Shown here one piece after another: positions 1 through 15,062 of a stretch of DNA of 64,000 nucleotides. Location: positions 19,721,501 through 19,785,500 of the forward strand of contig CM072892.1 in NCBI GenBank assembly GCA_037013685.1. The letters run 5' to 3'. The stretch's first letter is position 1; the number at the start of each line of letters is the position of its first letter. A program made the translations under genes and the position numbers. Origin of the DNA: Acridotheres tristis (taxonomy: Eukaryota > Chordata > Aves > Passeriformes > Sturnidae). Under the pieces are notes generated by a model. The model had not been told where the DNA came from, did not search any database, and saw nothing but the letters and a program-made list of their open reading frames with translations.

Positions 1-3000
1 ACATAATATGAAAAAGCTTCAATAAAAGAGAAAACCAAAATTTACAGTCCTAATAAAAGTTTATTTCCTTATCAGCAGCAATAGCTACTATATTTTCAGC
101 TGTCCAATAAGTTACAGACTTCCTTACTCATTAGCTCAAGAAACAGACCAACTCCTTTGAGCTCAGGCATAGTAAATCATGAACTACAGAGCTTCTCATC
201 ACTTCTAAGCTACGTAACCTGAATTCTCTCTTCAGTTAAAACAGCTTCCTTGTTACCTCTGATATTTTTTCACCTCAGTTCTTACCTTCTTTGTTCCTTT
301 CTCATCAATTCAGAAAGCATTCTGTTTTCTAAACTACCTCCTACTTTTCTAGCCATCATTCACTGTGCAGGTATGCTCTGATGACAGAGACTGAAAACAT
401 GATGTATTCCAGTATCATCAAAATACTTTGCGTTTTTTGAAGTCTCCTTTTCTAGCCAAACGTGACCTGAAATAGGAAAAATGGAATTCTAGTATTTCAG
501 TCCTCTAGACAGACAAAAAAGGCTTGAAAGACTGTAAAGAAGTGCAGGACACGGGACGAGAAAAAAAGGAGCACTGCCTTGGGGTTGAGGGGAGAACAAT
601 TCAACTGGATTTACTCTATTGGATGTACTGTTCTTCCAGAAAATGTACATGAATGACTGAAAAATGTAAGAAGGAATATAATACCACAAGTTCCAAACAG
701 CAAAGCTTGATTAATTTATAAAGATTTTTTTTCTTAATATTGTATCTATTTAAATTTCTTCATAAACATTAAAGAAAGTGGAGATAGCAATAAGGTGTCA
801 GGTAAAATAAGAATTGGCTAACAAGCAATAGGAAAGAGCTCTCAAGAATAATATTCATTTTCCCTCACCAGCATGTTGAAGGGATATCAAAGGTCCTCAT
901 TTTACTTCATTGCTATCTATCTAATTTTATCACCCTGCCAAAGTCAAAGAATCACTCCATTTTTTTAGAAATTACAGCTATTGATTTCTCTCTTTTTCCT
1001 GTCCTTGTAGGAGAAATATGACTTATGAAGGGTTTCTCTGTTTGGTTTGGGCTTTGTTATTTTTGAAAGAAAACTTCTCATTCTTTCCTCCTATTTCTTC
1101 CTCTCTGTATTCCAAAGAGACTAGAATGAAAACCAAGAAGAAAGAGACACTGACAGGCCTAGTCTTTCTAAGCCCAACCACCATAGTAAAGAACATCCTT
1201 GGTGGTTTCCTTACTCTACATGAAAAAGGGCACAGACAAAGCTCACATGCCTTTTGCAGACACAGTGCACATAACTGAATCCCCACAGTCACATCAGACA
1301 AAATTTATTTGTATAGCAGGAATCACATCATCAGCCTAAGGAAAAAGGCACCATTTGAGAATGAAATAAAGCTAAACCTCTGGATCACAACAAACAAATG
1401 AGATTACCCTGTAGTTCCAATCTCACCACCCAAATACAGCTGTTACATACTCTTTAATTACTAATGAGAACTGGTCCCATGGAGGAAGCTGTTCAACCTG
1501 CTCATGGCTCATCTAAGGAACACAGCAGTTACAAATATTGATTCACTCTCTCTGCTTAGTGGAAACGTCCACAGAAAAAGAAAGGCTGGCTACTGTGCAT
1601 AATCAGAATTCATTTTGGTACAATTTCTCTTTTCTACTCTCCTAGTTTGATTAACATATCCTGATTTCAAACTATTTTTAACAAACTAATTTTTATTCAA
1701 TCAAAGGGCAAATGTTTTTTCAAGAATGTCAGTCATCTAAATTATCCATCATTTTATAGTTTCCTGACAAGCCTCAAGAGACTCTACCATAGAAATAAAA
1801 TCTACAGCTGAATTAACTTAGACTGCTTTATAGGCACCTGCTATTATGGCAGTGCACCAAATCTCGAAGATCATTGAAGGCTGTGGTCCTTAGCACTAAC
1901 TTTAGCTTTTGCAACAATTATCCATAGCACATGAGAATACTGGTACCCGAACTTAACTTCTGTTGAATCTACATAAAGCTGAAAGGATTCTAATACTATC
2001 AGTGAAATTATTTTGCATTTACAAGGGTAGAATTGAAATAAAAACAATCTTAGAAAGGATAAGAAAATATTTTTTATTTTAAAAATGGGATAAATGGGTG
2101 AATTTGAAAACACATAGATGGCCAGTCAAGTGTTTGTGTTTTTATTGAATTGTTCTGAGCATGAAATAGCAAGAACATCTCATTTCTCAAATTCAGGCTC
2201 TCCTGAGAGTCCAAAACCACCACTACCACTCAAGATTTCTTGCTTGGCTGATGGTTACCGATCATGACACTTTCTGGTACTCTGTGTTGTGAAAAATTCA
2301 GGGATGCCGAGTTGCTCAGTAACAAACTATGGAGAGTAAAATGAGATCTGACATTGTTGCTTACCTGTTTTTGCTTCACAGCAGAATTAATAAGCAGGAT
2401 CTCTCTGTTAAACCTCGGGATTACTGAGAAGAGATCTGAATCAAAATGCCCTCATAAATACTCCCAGTGTTTGCACCACTGCAGCTGAAAGGAAGAAAGC
2501 AAAGAGGGTCTTTGCTTAAAATTGCTCAGGAGCATAAACTAATTGTCCAATTGCTGTAAATAAAACATTTGACTGAATCTAGGACAATGCTGTTTACTTC
2601 TAAGTCACAGAATTAGAAAAAAAATAACTTTCTTCTCTGGGAAAGAAGGAACTGAAGGTCACAGCCACTTTCTGCTAGATCCAGCTATGCCACTGTAGAA
2701 GGAAGTGGTTACCATGTTCTGCTCCACATCTTACTGAGAGTCAAAAACATCTACAGAGATGTCAGCTGAACCCTTTGACACTTCTAATTTGTTCAGACAA
2801 AATCACATTTTGGGCCTGGTTTGAGTTGACCTGCATGGATTCAGCTGACCTGCATATCCTGGATTAGAGAGCACTTTCAGCACCTACTCTAAAGGAAGTT
2901 GATAAGAGTGCTTGATAGACTGAGGTTAAGCTCCAAAATGGTTCATGTCTCCTTAGGCTAAGAGCATTTGAAGAGGAGGAATCTTGATTTACACCTGATG

Positions 3001-4749
3001 TAGCTGTGGGGAATCAGTTGTGTATACCAGTGCTGCATCCTGTTCACATCCTATACTGGGCTCTCTTTCCAGTAAGGTTAAGTAAGGTTAAGAAGGCCCT
3101 AGAGTGCATTCTTCATAATGTTACTTGACCTTAGAAACATCAGCAGAGAAACTAGAGCAATGGAGCACAGATGAGTCAGCATCTTTTTATACATCCATAG
3201 CTAGATCCAGAAAATGATGTCTATGCAAGGGCTCGTAGCAAAAGGCCAAGAACTTGCAGTCCAACCTAAGAGTGAGCAGCCAGGCCACTGCTGGAGTTTT
3301 TTCTGGGGCAGTTACAAGTTTCAGGACTTTTATAACACAAAGGGGTTTTGCAAAGAAAAGATTGGCATGAACTGAATCCTAGTCAAAGCAAGTCTGTACA
3401 GTTATTGACCAATAACACTGATAACTATGCAGAGGAGTCTGGCCTTGTGAGCCTCTTGCATTAAGGACTTTTCTTTATCTCAGTAATATTTATGTTGACT
3501 TCACATTCTTAAAGAGAGGAATTTAGGGACTAGAGTCATCAAAACACACTTAAATTTAAAAATGCAAATCCCTGTAGTGTCTTGAGTTTTGGCAATACAA
3601 AACAATTGTTTCTTCCCTTTATTTGCATAACAAAGACACCAAATCCCTCTTTTCTCTAAGCCCATAGGGAAGGTTTCCAATGCACTTGAGGCACAGCATA
3701 TTTATCCAGTCAGGGGGAGAAGAGGAGGGCATTTATACTGCTAAGCTTTCTATAGCACAAGAGTGTGGTAGTAGGCACTTACTTTCTTTAAATCAAAAAT
3801 GAAAAGGGTATGCTAGTAAAAAGCCTAAGCTTTACAAAATCGAAATGCAGTTCTATAAACTTTAAAGTGCACCTGTGATTACCAAGCATGAGTAATAGCT
3901 CATTGCTAAAGACCACTAAAACTTTCCCTGAAGGGCATCAATTTATCTGCATGAAAAATTTTCTCTGCAGCATTAGAAACTGAGTATTACTCATGTACAA
4001 GACTGAGAAATCTTAAGCAAAAACAAGTGTCAGCCATTAAGTTGACAATTTTCATTTTACTGCCGCAGAGGCAAACGGAGTCACACACACACCACAAAAA
4101 ATCTGGCATAAAGAATGAAAAATAAATGAGATTTATAACCCACATTCAGTTTCACTGATCTTTTCATGGTTGTAAATTTGCAGCCTGTTGTATCTAGGAA
4201 ATCCATGTAGTGTCTAAAAAACAGGAGTGTAACAGTTACTGGACCAACTTTGCCACTTGATATTAAAGACGTTTTGGTTAGGTTAAAAGTACTTTCAGTA
4301 GTAATAAAAATTGTCTTTATATAGTATTTGCAATTTTTTTTTTTTTTAATTTTTACCCTAAATTTTTATTCCTTGGTTTGTTTCTTTTTATGGTAAGAAG
4401 GAGATGCACCTATTGTTAGCTGTTTTAATACTTGCAGTCTTTGTAGGAACACCACTGAGCAGTAGCCTGAGAAGGCTGACTTTGTACTATGTACTCCAAT
4501 GTAAGAGATGCTGTACACCCTCTTGTTAACACTTAGTTACCTAGGAGTTCTCAGCCTCATAGAAAACAACCTGCTGCTGAAGAAAAACTGTGTGCAAGAT
4601 GACATTCTCAAATTTTTATCTTTATGAACCCTGAGTTGGACAAAGATGTTTTTCAGTCTCGGGAGAGTCTATAGCAAGTTAAGCTGCTTTACCACATACG
4701 TTAAACTTTATGAGTTACCAGAATTAGTACATGATTGTGCAGGGAGGTT
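1..4749. other. Non-coding, no gene seen
   Basis: AT-rich sequence with dense stops in all frames. The only frames present are short and lack recognisable motifs. A poly-T tract lies near 4328-4343. No repeat family is recognised. Confidence 0.7.
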
Positions 4750-5385
4750 CTCATGGTTTACCCAAAGCCAGCAGCCAAGTTCCAAACAGCTGTTCACTCA
4801 CTCCCTCACCAGAGTGATTGGGGACGGAATCAGAAGGGTAAAAGCTGGAGAACTCATGGGTTGAGATAAAAACAGTTTAATATGAAAAGCAAATACCAGG
4901 CCCACAAGCAAAACAAAACAAGGAATTAATTCTCTGCTTCCTATGGCAGGAAGATGTTCAGCTGTCTCCAGGAGAGCAGGGCCCCATCACATGTAACAAT
5001 GACTTGGGAAGACAAATGCCATCACTCCAAACATCCGTCCCCTCCTCGTCCTTCCCCCCCCCTTTCTATACTGAGCATGATATCACATGGTCTGGAATAT
5101 CCTTTTGGGCAATTGGGGTCACTTGTGTCTCCTCCCAACATCCCCTGCATCCCCAACTTCATCACCAGCTCAGCAGTACAGAAAGCAGAATAGGCCTTGG
5201 CTCTGTGTAAGCTCTGCTCAGCAGTAACAAAACATATCTCTCTATTATGAACCCAGCAGTCTGTCACACAGGTGGAATATTTCTTCAGGTTGAAGAAATG
5301 AATTTGAGTCATTCTTAGAAGTAAATATTTTATGCCAAACAACATTCACAGAAAAGCCCCATACTAAAGACTCAGCCAAGTGCAT
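4750..5385. mobile_element. Old solo LTR-like element
   Basis: Matches an avian endogenous-retrovirus LTR type by ordered motifs: agccagcagccaag, ctcatgggttgagataaaaa, a gcaaaacaaaacaaggaatt block, 'cttgggaagacaaatgcc', a tgagcatgatatcacatgg block, aatatccttttgggcaattg, and ctctgtgtaagctctgctca. It aligns block by block with the copy near 41806-42340. No internal viral genes flank it, so it is probably a decayed solo LTR. Ends are approximate and the family is not named. Confidence 0.6.
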
Positions 5386-6666
5386 TTTGAATTTTCCATG
5401 TTAAAATTGAAAACAACACTTCCTGATCTATTTTTATTCTGTCACAGTAAAACTGGTGACCTGAAAGTCAACTTGGTTGTTTTTTTTCCTCTTCAGTTAT
5501 GACCTGTTCTGTGCTCCTGGGATACGCATAAAGGAGATCAAGGAGGAGGGATGAAGTATCATTCCTGCAGCTGCAGGAGTACTGAGCTCAGAAAAAAATC
5601 CTTTCAAGACCATTCTTGACCCAGATTCATCCCCAGCTCTGTCAGCTTCTCATAGACTAGATTTGAGGAAGAATTGTGATTGTGATGGCAAAAATGACTC
5701 TCAGACTTACTTTGATCAGTGGAACCCTCAAGCAGCCTGTATAATGCAACAGTGAAACATGAAATATTTACATCTTTAAAATAAATGACAGTTTCCTGTT
5801 TCCTGCCATGAGTCAGATCATCAGAAATGGCAACACTTCGTAGAGGCAAAATCAGGCAGGTTCTGCAAAAGGTAGAGGAACTTGCTACCTATCATCAGGC
5901 CAGAAGGCCATTCCACATGTCTACCAGCGAAAGCACTGTTAAAGCTCATATATAACAAATAACTAAAAGCCTTTTATTTTTCATGGGACTGTACACAAAG
6001 TACATAAGAGTAACAAATATTTAGCAGTAAAGTGCATTCTTAAGTGCTTCTTTGCTAATGTTTCAAACCCACTGAATTTTAGCCTGGCAGTACAGCTAGA
6101 TTCCTTACTACATGTCATGCCAACATCCCACAGTGCTGTTGCTTCAGTCAATAAAATGCTTAAATTAAGATCATAAATGAAATAATATTCAAAGGTATTT
6201 AAGAGTAGGTGACAGTAAATATAACGGCAACTGAACTTCAATCTCTTCATTTAATTTTGTTGCTTTTGCCTACTAAATTAGTCTAAAGACATAATGAAAA
6301 ATGACATGGTTTCTTGAAATGTATCTGAATAGTTCTGACTTGTGACACTCAGAAATAGCATTAGCACATGTTCCCTTCATAAGTTCAAGCTTATGATAAT
6401 ATGAAAAATAAAATCATAAGACCATATGAGAGTTACTGAAAAAAATGAAGCAAAAGGAGAAATATCAGCTTCCCATTGGCAGAAAATAAATAATGAAGTA
6501 AAAAAGACAAAGTTGTAAAAGCCACTGCCTACATACTTCTGATATACCACCTGCTCTGACAATAACTTAGACTTCTCCATATCCTATAGGATCTTACTCT
6601 CCAAGGTAACTTCTCTTCTTTCTCTGGACTATACACACCCTGAGAATTGTCTGTACAGCACTGCAT
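5386..6666. other. Non-coding, no gene seen
   Basis: Unique-looking AT-rich sequence between the LTR-like element and the first SINE. Short frames only. Confidence 0.7.
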
Positions 6667-6803
6667 GCATGCTCGTATTAGAGCATGGTGCAAATAATGC
6701 CAGGGTCATGAGTTCAATCTCCATGTAGGTCATTCGCTTAGCACTTGGACTCAGTGATCCTTCTGGGTCCCTTCCAACTGGGAATATTCTGTAACTCTGT
6801 GGA
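6667..6803 (+). mobile_element. tRNA-Ile-derived SINE with CR1-like tail
   Basis: The head has degenerate internal promoter boxes (tattagagcatggtg at about 6676, agttcaatctcc at about 6711) and a tRNA-Ile-like loop (gcaaataatgccagggtc). The tail (ttggactcagtgatcc ... gggtcccttccaactg ... attctgtaactctg) is the CR1 3' end. This matches the composite SINE described in zebra finch, which is copied by CR1 machinery. It is moderately decayed. Confidence 0.7.
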
Positions 6804-6968
6804 AATGGTGTTTATACTATTAATGGTGTCTACACAAAGAGCAAAACGGTTCTCAGTGGCTTAGCCAACCTTCTTTTAAATTGAGAAAAATTCTATAAAA
6901 GGATGCAGAATATACAACAGGATAGTTGTGGAGTATTTTCTATTGTATTAAGGCCCTGCGTTTTCTAT

Positions 6969-7395
6969 CACAGAATCACAGAATTATAGAATTGCCTCGG
7001 TTGTAAGGGACCTTAAACATCAACTAGTTCCAGCTCGTCACTTTGGGCAGGGATATCTTTCACTCGACCAGGTTGCTCAGAACCCCATCCATTCTGGCCT
7101 TGAACACTTCCAGGGATGGGACATCCATCTCTTCTTTGGGCAGGTCTGTTCCAGTGCTTCACCATCTTCACAGTAAAAAATTTATCCCTAATACCTAATC
7201 TAAACCTACTCTCAGTGTGAAACCATTCCACCTTGTTCTGTCACTACATGCTCTTGTAAACAGTACCTCTCCATCTTTCTTGTAGGCTCCCTTCAGGTAC
7301 TGGAAGGTTTCAATTATGTCACCAGAAACCTTCTTTACAGGCTGAACAAATACAGTTCTCTTAGCCTTTCATGCGGTGTTTTTTCCCTGTAACAT
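6969..7395 (-). mobile_element. CR1 3' fragment
   Basis: Starts on the + strand with the CR1 terminal octamer repeat (cacagaatcacagaattatagaat) and gtaagggaccttaaacatca. It continues with ctggccttgaacacttccag and the ggtctgttccagtgcttcac block. The element therefore reads on the - strand with its 3' end at the left. It is 5'-truncated, as is usual for CR1. Confidence 0.85.
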
Positions 7396-10300
7396 TTCAC
7401 CTTCATCCCATCTCACAGCCTTCAACTGAAATTGCAAGAAATCTCTCATAATGCAAAAATTTCACAAAAAAACTCAGCTGAACCAAAAAAAATCAAAACA
7501 TATTGGACTTTGGATATTTATCCTGATTTGAACTTGCTTAAAATCATTTTCTATTTTCCCATTCAAGATATTTCCTTACAGTAGGATTTTCTAACAACCT
7601 TTTTGTTCCAAGGAACAAGGGCTATTTTCTTATATATGCTCTTTAATACCCGGCTTCTATACTGAATATATGAAAATTTTTGTGAACTTCAAGTACTCAT
7701 AAATTTGTAATTCAAAGATGTATAGTAAGTAAATAAAGGATGTCTGACTGTAGGACCCTGAGTAATCACACCATCTCCTATTTGCTTGAAAAAGATCCTT
7801 CTCAGATATTTCTATTTGCTTGAATACAGCCATGTCAACAGGAACAATGTGAAACTCCAGTTCTTTGAGGTGGTCCTACATCACACAAGAAGTTCATATG
7901 CTGATGTCTTCTGAGAGGCTCATCACATAGACTGCATTGGCAGAATGATGGCAGCAGCCCTTGATTCTGTCAAAATTTTCCATGCAGATCTGTGGGACAT
8001 AACAGTTTCCCTGCAGGCTGAGAGCTGTGAGACATTAAGGCATACTGTTAGGTCAACTTTCTAAATTTTACATCTAGGTCATTTTCACAGATAAACTACT
8101 TTTCTGCCTTCTCCATCCATGATAGCCCTTTTATAATCTCTTACAATACTGATTATCTGTCGTTGGACTAAAAGTACAAGTAGAAGAGAAAACTGGTCAA
8201 GTTTAGGCAGCCTCTAAATCCTTTGTGGATATCAGCTTCAATGACCTTTGCATTATTTATTTCACTTACATATGCTAATGATCTTAAAAACATTATTCAA
8301 ACTGATCAATGAACCAAACATAAGGCTATCTTTAGCCAGCTGCTGCAGCGCTGTATAACAGCACGTAGCAACCATTTTAAGGTGCAACACCTTAAAGAGA
8401 AGTGGCTACTACAGGCTACTCAAATGAGAACACATAGAGATTTTACTTCCCTGACCTATAGCAGTAACATTCAATCTAACTGCAGTGTTCTCCTCCTTCT
8501 CCCGTGGCTTCACTTGGCAACATGTAGAGGTGAGGCTAAGATTGTGTCTCCAGCTATACAGTGTCCAACCAGCACAGCTGTAGTCTTGGTTCTCTGCCCT
8601 CCCTGACAAAGCATAAACCCTTCCTAAAGTACCAGAGATTCAAGCTGTTAAGTGCAGTCTGGCAGCAACCCATTCTACTACGAATTTTGGCTCTCCTTAC
8701 CTCTCACAGTATCTCTCTCCAGGGCACACCACAGCCACGGGAAGTGGCAGAAGTCGAAGCTCAGTAAGTGTAAGAATCTAAATTGCTCACGCTAGTACAG
8801 TTGATGCTATATCCAACATAGGCAAAACAGACTCATGTCCTTTGGTCAGCACCTGTTCTGCCTAGTGTCTTGAACTGGCTCCAAGAATGGTTTTATGCTC
8901 CAAGAATAAACCCTTGACACAGAGAACATCCAATTTCTTAGAAATGCTGATATTCAGCTGTACTGTATCTGCAGCCTGGTACTGGTGACAGCCAAGCAGG
9001 CAGATGTCCTTTCTACTTACAATTGTCTTCACATAAAATTAAAAGCTCAGATAGATATAAGTTTGCTTACATTTTTAAAAGTCACTTTCAAGCTTGGTTG
9101 ACAGCTCCAGCTGGAGACTAAACACTTCTATCCACTGGGTAGGTAAAATATAGCCAGTTGCAATGCTGTCCCTCCAGTGAGATGAGAAAAAATGATTCTG
9201 TCTCTCCAGTGAGATGGAATCAATTCTGTAGATGACAGAGGAGTTCATAACATTTAGTTTATTCTGTCTTGTCTCTCAGGTGACAGTCAGCCAGGGCACC
9301 AGCAGTGATATCTTCTCCTGCCTTCTAGTAGCTCAAAAATTGAGCAATGAGCACTAGTGACCTGGACCACATTTGAACTAGAATTCTATGTTGTACAAAA
9401 AGTCTCCATAGCTGTGAGCAGTTCCTTGTCCTACCTACAGCTAAAAACCAATCTATCCTGAAAGTTTACCTGAGCTGCGCATTGTCCTGATTTTTTCCTC
9501 ACAAGCTGACAGCAAAACTTTTACACACACAGATTCAAAGCACAGTATACATGCAGAAGTATGGAATTTCCTTAACCATCTACAGAAGTATCCTATCACT
9601 AGCAAATACTCAGACCTTTGCAAAAAGAAAAGGAAAAAAAAAGAAAAAGTAAAATAAACAAGCATGGGCCTATTATCGACATATAATAACCAATTAGAAC
9701 TCCTCTTGTCAAGTGGCTTATATGACAAATTGCTTTGGCTCCTCATCTGCCTTCAAATCAGATGTGTGAGAGGATATCAACTCAGAAAGATGGTGGCCAG
9801 CCTCACTGTTCTCATAAATATTTTGCAATTCCTTCATTCACCATCCTGTAGTTCACAGGAAGTGACTGAAAACAAAATCACAAAGAAAGTCAAAGGAAGA
9901 ACTAAAAAATAATTCCACTTTCAAAAGTTATTCCAAGGTCAGACCAGGTATAACTTAAGCCTTACCCAGAAAACATAGAATTCCAATACAAGAAGATGCC
10001 AAAAATGTTTTTGCAGTTTTACCTCAGAGCTTGCCACACTGCTGCAACAAGAAAGAATACTTAATAAAATACTTGCTCTTATAGACAATTTGTTCTGGCC
10101 TGGCTAAATAAGAGGTGAGTGTGTTATTTAGAACAGTGACAATTATACTTCTTCAGTAATTACACCCTATTGTTTTTAAAACTTTTGAATGACGAATTAC
10201 AGGTGTGATCTCCAGAGAGAAGTGTATAATCCCTTGCTATGCTGCAGAGTGCCCCAGGAGCACCATATTGCTGAAAATGCTGCAGGCACCAACTGAGACA

Positions 10301-13300
10301 GCTGCCAGGTGTTCTTGGGGCTCAGGGCACTCCAACGATACAACCACCTGTCTAGCAATAGTTGGATTCAATGCCAAAAAGATTTCTTTACATTCACTCA
10401 TGTGTTGAAACAGCATCCATAACATATTTCACCATCCCAAATAAGAATCCCCAGAAAAATCAACTACAAGTAAAATAAAACATGTACACATTAAGAGAGA
10501 GATTGCTCTGGCACAATTGAGAGCTGCTCTCTTAATACAAAAGTGCAATATCAGATTAGGATTTGGCCATCCAATTTGAATTCTATAATACATGCATTCT
10601 TTAAAATTAAATACTTAACTCTCAGCTCCATCTAACTGCCTCATTACTGTTCATTCATTTCCTGTCAGCACCACAAAAATAGTTAGAAGAAGTATTTTCC
10701 ATAAGAAGAGAGCTCACAATGGAAAGGGGAGGTTTCTATATGGAAAAGGGAGAGCATACTGGCAGCAGAGAGATGAGTGCAGGGGAAGCAGATCAGTGGT
10801 TCACTCAGTACTCAGGTACAGGATCAAACAGCAGAAAAAGAAACTATACCTGGGGAAATGAGACTTAGGTTTTAAGAGTGTGGGTAGCTATTTAAGTAGT
10901 TTAAGTTAAAGGGAACATTATGTACGAGGAAAGACAAATTTCACGTTCCCTGTGTCTTCTGAGTGTAAAAAAGGTCCCTGAGAAGCCAATTCTCAACAGC
11001 GTAACGAGACTATACTAATGCTCTAACCTCTAACTCAGTATTATCACATCTAGAAATCTCCTCTGTGCCCTAGCAGAAGAAAGCCTCACAGGCAGTATTA
11101 CGTAATTGAAAGCTGCACTGAAAACTACCCACTTGGCATCCAATGAATAGGGCCTTCTTTTCCTGCCTTTCTTATGCTACAGGCTGTGAGACAGTCTGAC
11201 CATCTGAATTTCAGAGCAGCTTCAGCATGGAAAAAGGCAACCTAAAGCCGTAACACCTGCCTGCCTGTACTAGTAGTCATAGTAATCCCTTATAGTATCC
11301 CCCACCCCCATGCTGGAAGGAAGACCAGTGCTGTCCCCCTTCTCTTTTCAGAAGAGAACAGTCAGCAACAGAGAGTCAGCTTGAGAGTGAGAGGACTTCA
11401 GAGTTTAATGCTCAGCTCCTGCTGAACCCCAACTGACCTCCTTTGCTGCTCGGTGTTCAGAGAACTGGGGAGAGAACTTGTCAATGGCAAACCAAATTGG
11501 AACCACTCACACTAATCAATCCTGGTGCTATGCCTTCTAGTCTTGGTCCTTCCCTTCTAGAAGGGCATTTACCTCTGTCCTGTGTTTTACAAGGGCAGTG
11601 GATTCATGTATTTTTAAGAAAGAAAACGTAGCTTACAGCCACATCTCTACTGCACAGTGAAGTGCAGTCCCTTCTGATACTAAGCAGCCTTGCAATGGTT
11701 TTGCCTTATACCCAGCCTGGACAAGTGCCATCCATCAGGTTCACTGAATTAAACTCAGTATAGCACGTGAATAATCGTAGGCCTTTAAACCACCAGTCTG
11801 CTGCAAAATTTGGTCATCTTGTATGGATGTCTACAAAGTTTATGTATATATGCAAATCAAGCTATCACAAGAACAGATGTCAAAATAAACAGTGGAAATA
11901 CAATTGATCACACAACTATAGCAACCCTTTGTTTCTCTCTTCCTAAGTGCTGACTACAAGACTAACTATTAAATTTCAACCATCACTGTATCTTGATTTG
12001 GTAATAGCACTTTTCTGCATTGTGAGAGTTTAAAAATGGGTTAATAACTCAATTATGTCTGATTATGAGACTAATATGATTGATTTTCTGACTAGCAAGG
12101 ATACTAGAGGGAATTCTCTTGATCCAGAGAAATCAGCATCTAATGACACAAAGTCATGTACTGGCAGAAGCACCATAAAGATGTTTCACATAAAAGCCCA
12201 TAGTCTAGCCAGCTTCAGAAACCCAAGCTGAAATCCAACTACATCACGCTGATAGCAACTCTTCCAGTAAGTACCACACAGTAGCACACAGTCATTACAT
12301 ATTGTTATTGTACAATGTTTTCATATATAGCTTGTTTCTGTCTACCTTGCCAAGAATCTAATTGTAGTAAGTGGCTACCATATTACTAGCATGAGTAAGA
12401 CCCTGTGTTTCTAGGGCTCAGTTCTTTCAAAATCATGACTGCAAATCAGATTCTAATGCTTACCACTTACTCTAAAGCTGTCACTATATGCCTACGTAAG
12501 CAAAGACTTCCAAGGGGTTTCATGGTGCAATAGATATGCCAAATGTTGAGTATCATTCCTCTTTGGCATGTCTTCATAAGGAGAGTTCTTGGGAAACACC
12601 TACTCAAATAGTTAGGAAGAAATGGATAGAAGGTGATGGAACATCTCAAACGTAAACCACTGCACTTTATATATAAGCATTTTCATTGTAGCAGTTTGGC
12701 CTATATTATTCTCCACCTTAAGTGCCCATTTAAATTGCATTTTCAGCTTCCCACAGAACTGTGTGGAAACTTGTGTGTCTCACATGGTTCTTCCTCCTTT
12801 TCCAAAATTTATCTTTTCCCCGCATTAACACAAAGAACTCACTTTCTGTTAATTGCTCGGTAAAAGAGAGTACCTTGGGGCTTTATTAAGTAAGATTTCT
12901 GAGAGACTGAACCACGTGTGACCTAAATTGGCTACATAAGTGATTTCTGGAAGGCACAGAGCAGCATTCACAAACATAATCGTCTTTCACCTTGATGTTA
13001 ATTATATACTTTGCCATTCAAAATAAGTAATGGCCATGAGCTAAAGCATTTATAAAGTAAACATGTCAGGAAAGCAAGATATGGGAGAACTAATTAAAAT
13101 AGTAAATTCAGCACTATTAAAAATGCCTTCTCTTTTTACTCTCAATATCTAGTATGGCCTAAACAGAAAACAACCACTGGTCTCTAAAAGGAAGGCAGCA
13201 CATTTTCAGCTCCCTAGGTTGCTTTGTTTAAGAATAAAACTACAATGCACAGGTATTTTCCTCAGAATACAAAATTAAATGGGCCTTCCTGGTTAACAAC

Positions 13301-14764
13301 AATTTGATGAGATAGAAGTGCTTCAGGTCTCATAAAATATATTTCCCCTAGAAAAAAAGTGTTTTACACAACCTGTGATTTTTACATTTCATTTTCTGCT
13401 TGGGTTTTTTCTTCTCTTTTTTAAATCAAGGATACTTATACAAAAACAGGATCTTTATTTCTGAACTGTGCTCTACTTCAAGTCAGTATGACCCATTTTT
13501 GAGAACGAGATTTTCTGTAGGATTTGTTGCATGCTGTTTAAGGGACGACTGTAAGAACCCAACAAAAATCACCATGATCCAGAAAGCAAAATTTCCGACA
13601 CAAAGAGATGGCAAGCAGAATCTACTGACTGCCAACAGCAATTAATGATGAGTTTAGAAAATCATGTTCCACAACTGGCCAACTTTAAAGCACTGGCTCA
13701 GCTGAGACAAAAGTACTAGATTTTACAAACAGATTTTTGAGGCATTTAAGAAAGATCATAAAGAAGATGCTTGAAAAAAAATTGGAGTTTTTTTGCTTTA
13801 AATTGTCATCTGCCACACTGTTAACAGGATGCAGTACAGTTGAGGATACAGAGCAGAGATACTTCAGGTTTTTCCTGTAATTTCAAGCTTTGAAACCACC
13901 CTGCTCACCTCCTACTGGATAGCCCACCTCAGCCCCTCAGAAGTCCCACTGGGGCATTGCCTCTGAACCCAGGCTGTGCTCTTTCCTACACTGTCTCCTA
14001 CATCAAAATTCAGTGTGAACAATTCTGTTTCTCATTTGACTGAGGTCTCCATTTTCACTCTTCTCCATCCACCATTTTGTTTACCTGATGCCTAAATGCT
14101 AAGTCCCCAGTGCTCCTCTGTAAGCCCATAAAAAACCAAACTAAAGTATAAAATAGATGTCTGTAGCTTCAGAAAAATACATGACAGATTTATAGAAGAT
14201 TAATCCACTGAAAGGTTCAGTACCTGGGACAATATTTTGGGGAAGTTTATTTTGTTCATCTTTATGCTTTCTTTCTAAACCAGTGCTGATGAATTGTGTT
14301 AAAGCAGACTGATGACACAAATAATCCTTTGATCTGAGCTAGCAGGGCTGCTCTTATGCACTGTCTGTACAATACCTCCTTTCTCTGTTCACTCTTTTAT
14401 GTTTCTTTATAAAAGCTAAGACTAAGCTTCTTGCAAAACAATTTTATTGATATCTGACATACTTTATAAACAAAGTAATATTTCATAAGCCTGTAACATC
14501 ACCCATGTGAATCATACTGAATATTTGTTACAAGTAGAATAGATTAAATTAATACTACAAGTATCATTGTGAAGCACTTTCTTTAAGATTACAATACTAA
14601 AGTTTAGACAAAGAATTTCTCACCTCCTTCAGGATATTAACGGCAGACCAAAAGGAATGATGAGGGCATGGATAAGCACGCAGTAGAATAAAAAAAGTAT
14701 AGGGAAAATTTTTAAGCCTCTTTTATGTCATTCTTTTCACTGATCAAGTTTATTTTTTTTTCCT
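7396..14764. other. Non-coding, no gene seen
   Basis: AT-rich sequence without a frame longer than about 100 codons and without a repeat I recognise. A short imperfect direct repeat (tctccagtgagatg-type, about 9171-9215) is the only local structure noted. Confidence 0.7.
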
Positions 14765-15062
14765 TTATAGGATACAGTTTAATTCTAAACTCAAACCTCT
14801 AGAAAGTATTAGAGTCTCCCTGTACTGGGCATTGGTGAGACTGGTACCACTCACAACAAGGACATGGAAGTTCTTAAGTGTGTCCAAAACAGAGCAACAA
14901 AGCTGGTGAAGGGTCTGGGGCACAAGTCTGATGGAGCCGGGAGTGTTTATCCAGGAGAAAAGGAGGCTCAGGGGTGGCCTTATCACTTTCTACAACTGAC
15001 TGAAAGCAGGCTGTAGCCAGGGAAGTCAACCTTTGCAGGATCTTGCCAAAAAAACTGCTAAC
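14765..15062 (+). mobile_element. CR1 3'-region fragment
   Basis: Contains the CR1 blocks ctgtactgggcattggtgag, 'aaggacatggaagttct', gagcaacaaagctggtgaag, ggtctggggcacaagtctga, gagaaaaggaggctcagggg and cctgagactg-like sequence in order, with internal losses. The reading frame is broken and the usual 3' terminal octamers are absent. Confidence 0.8.
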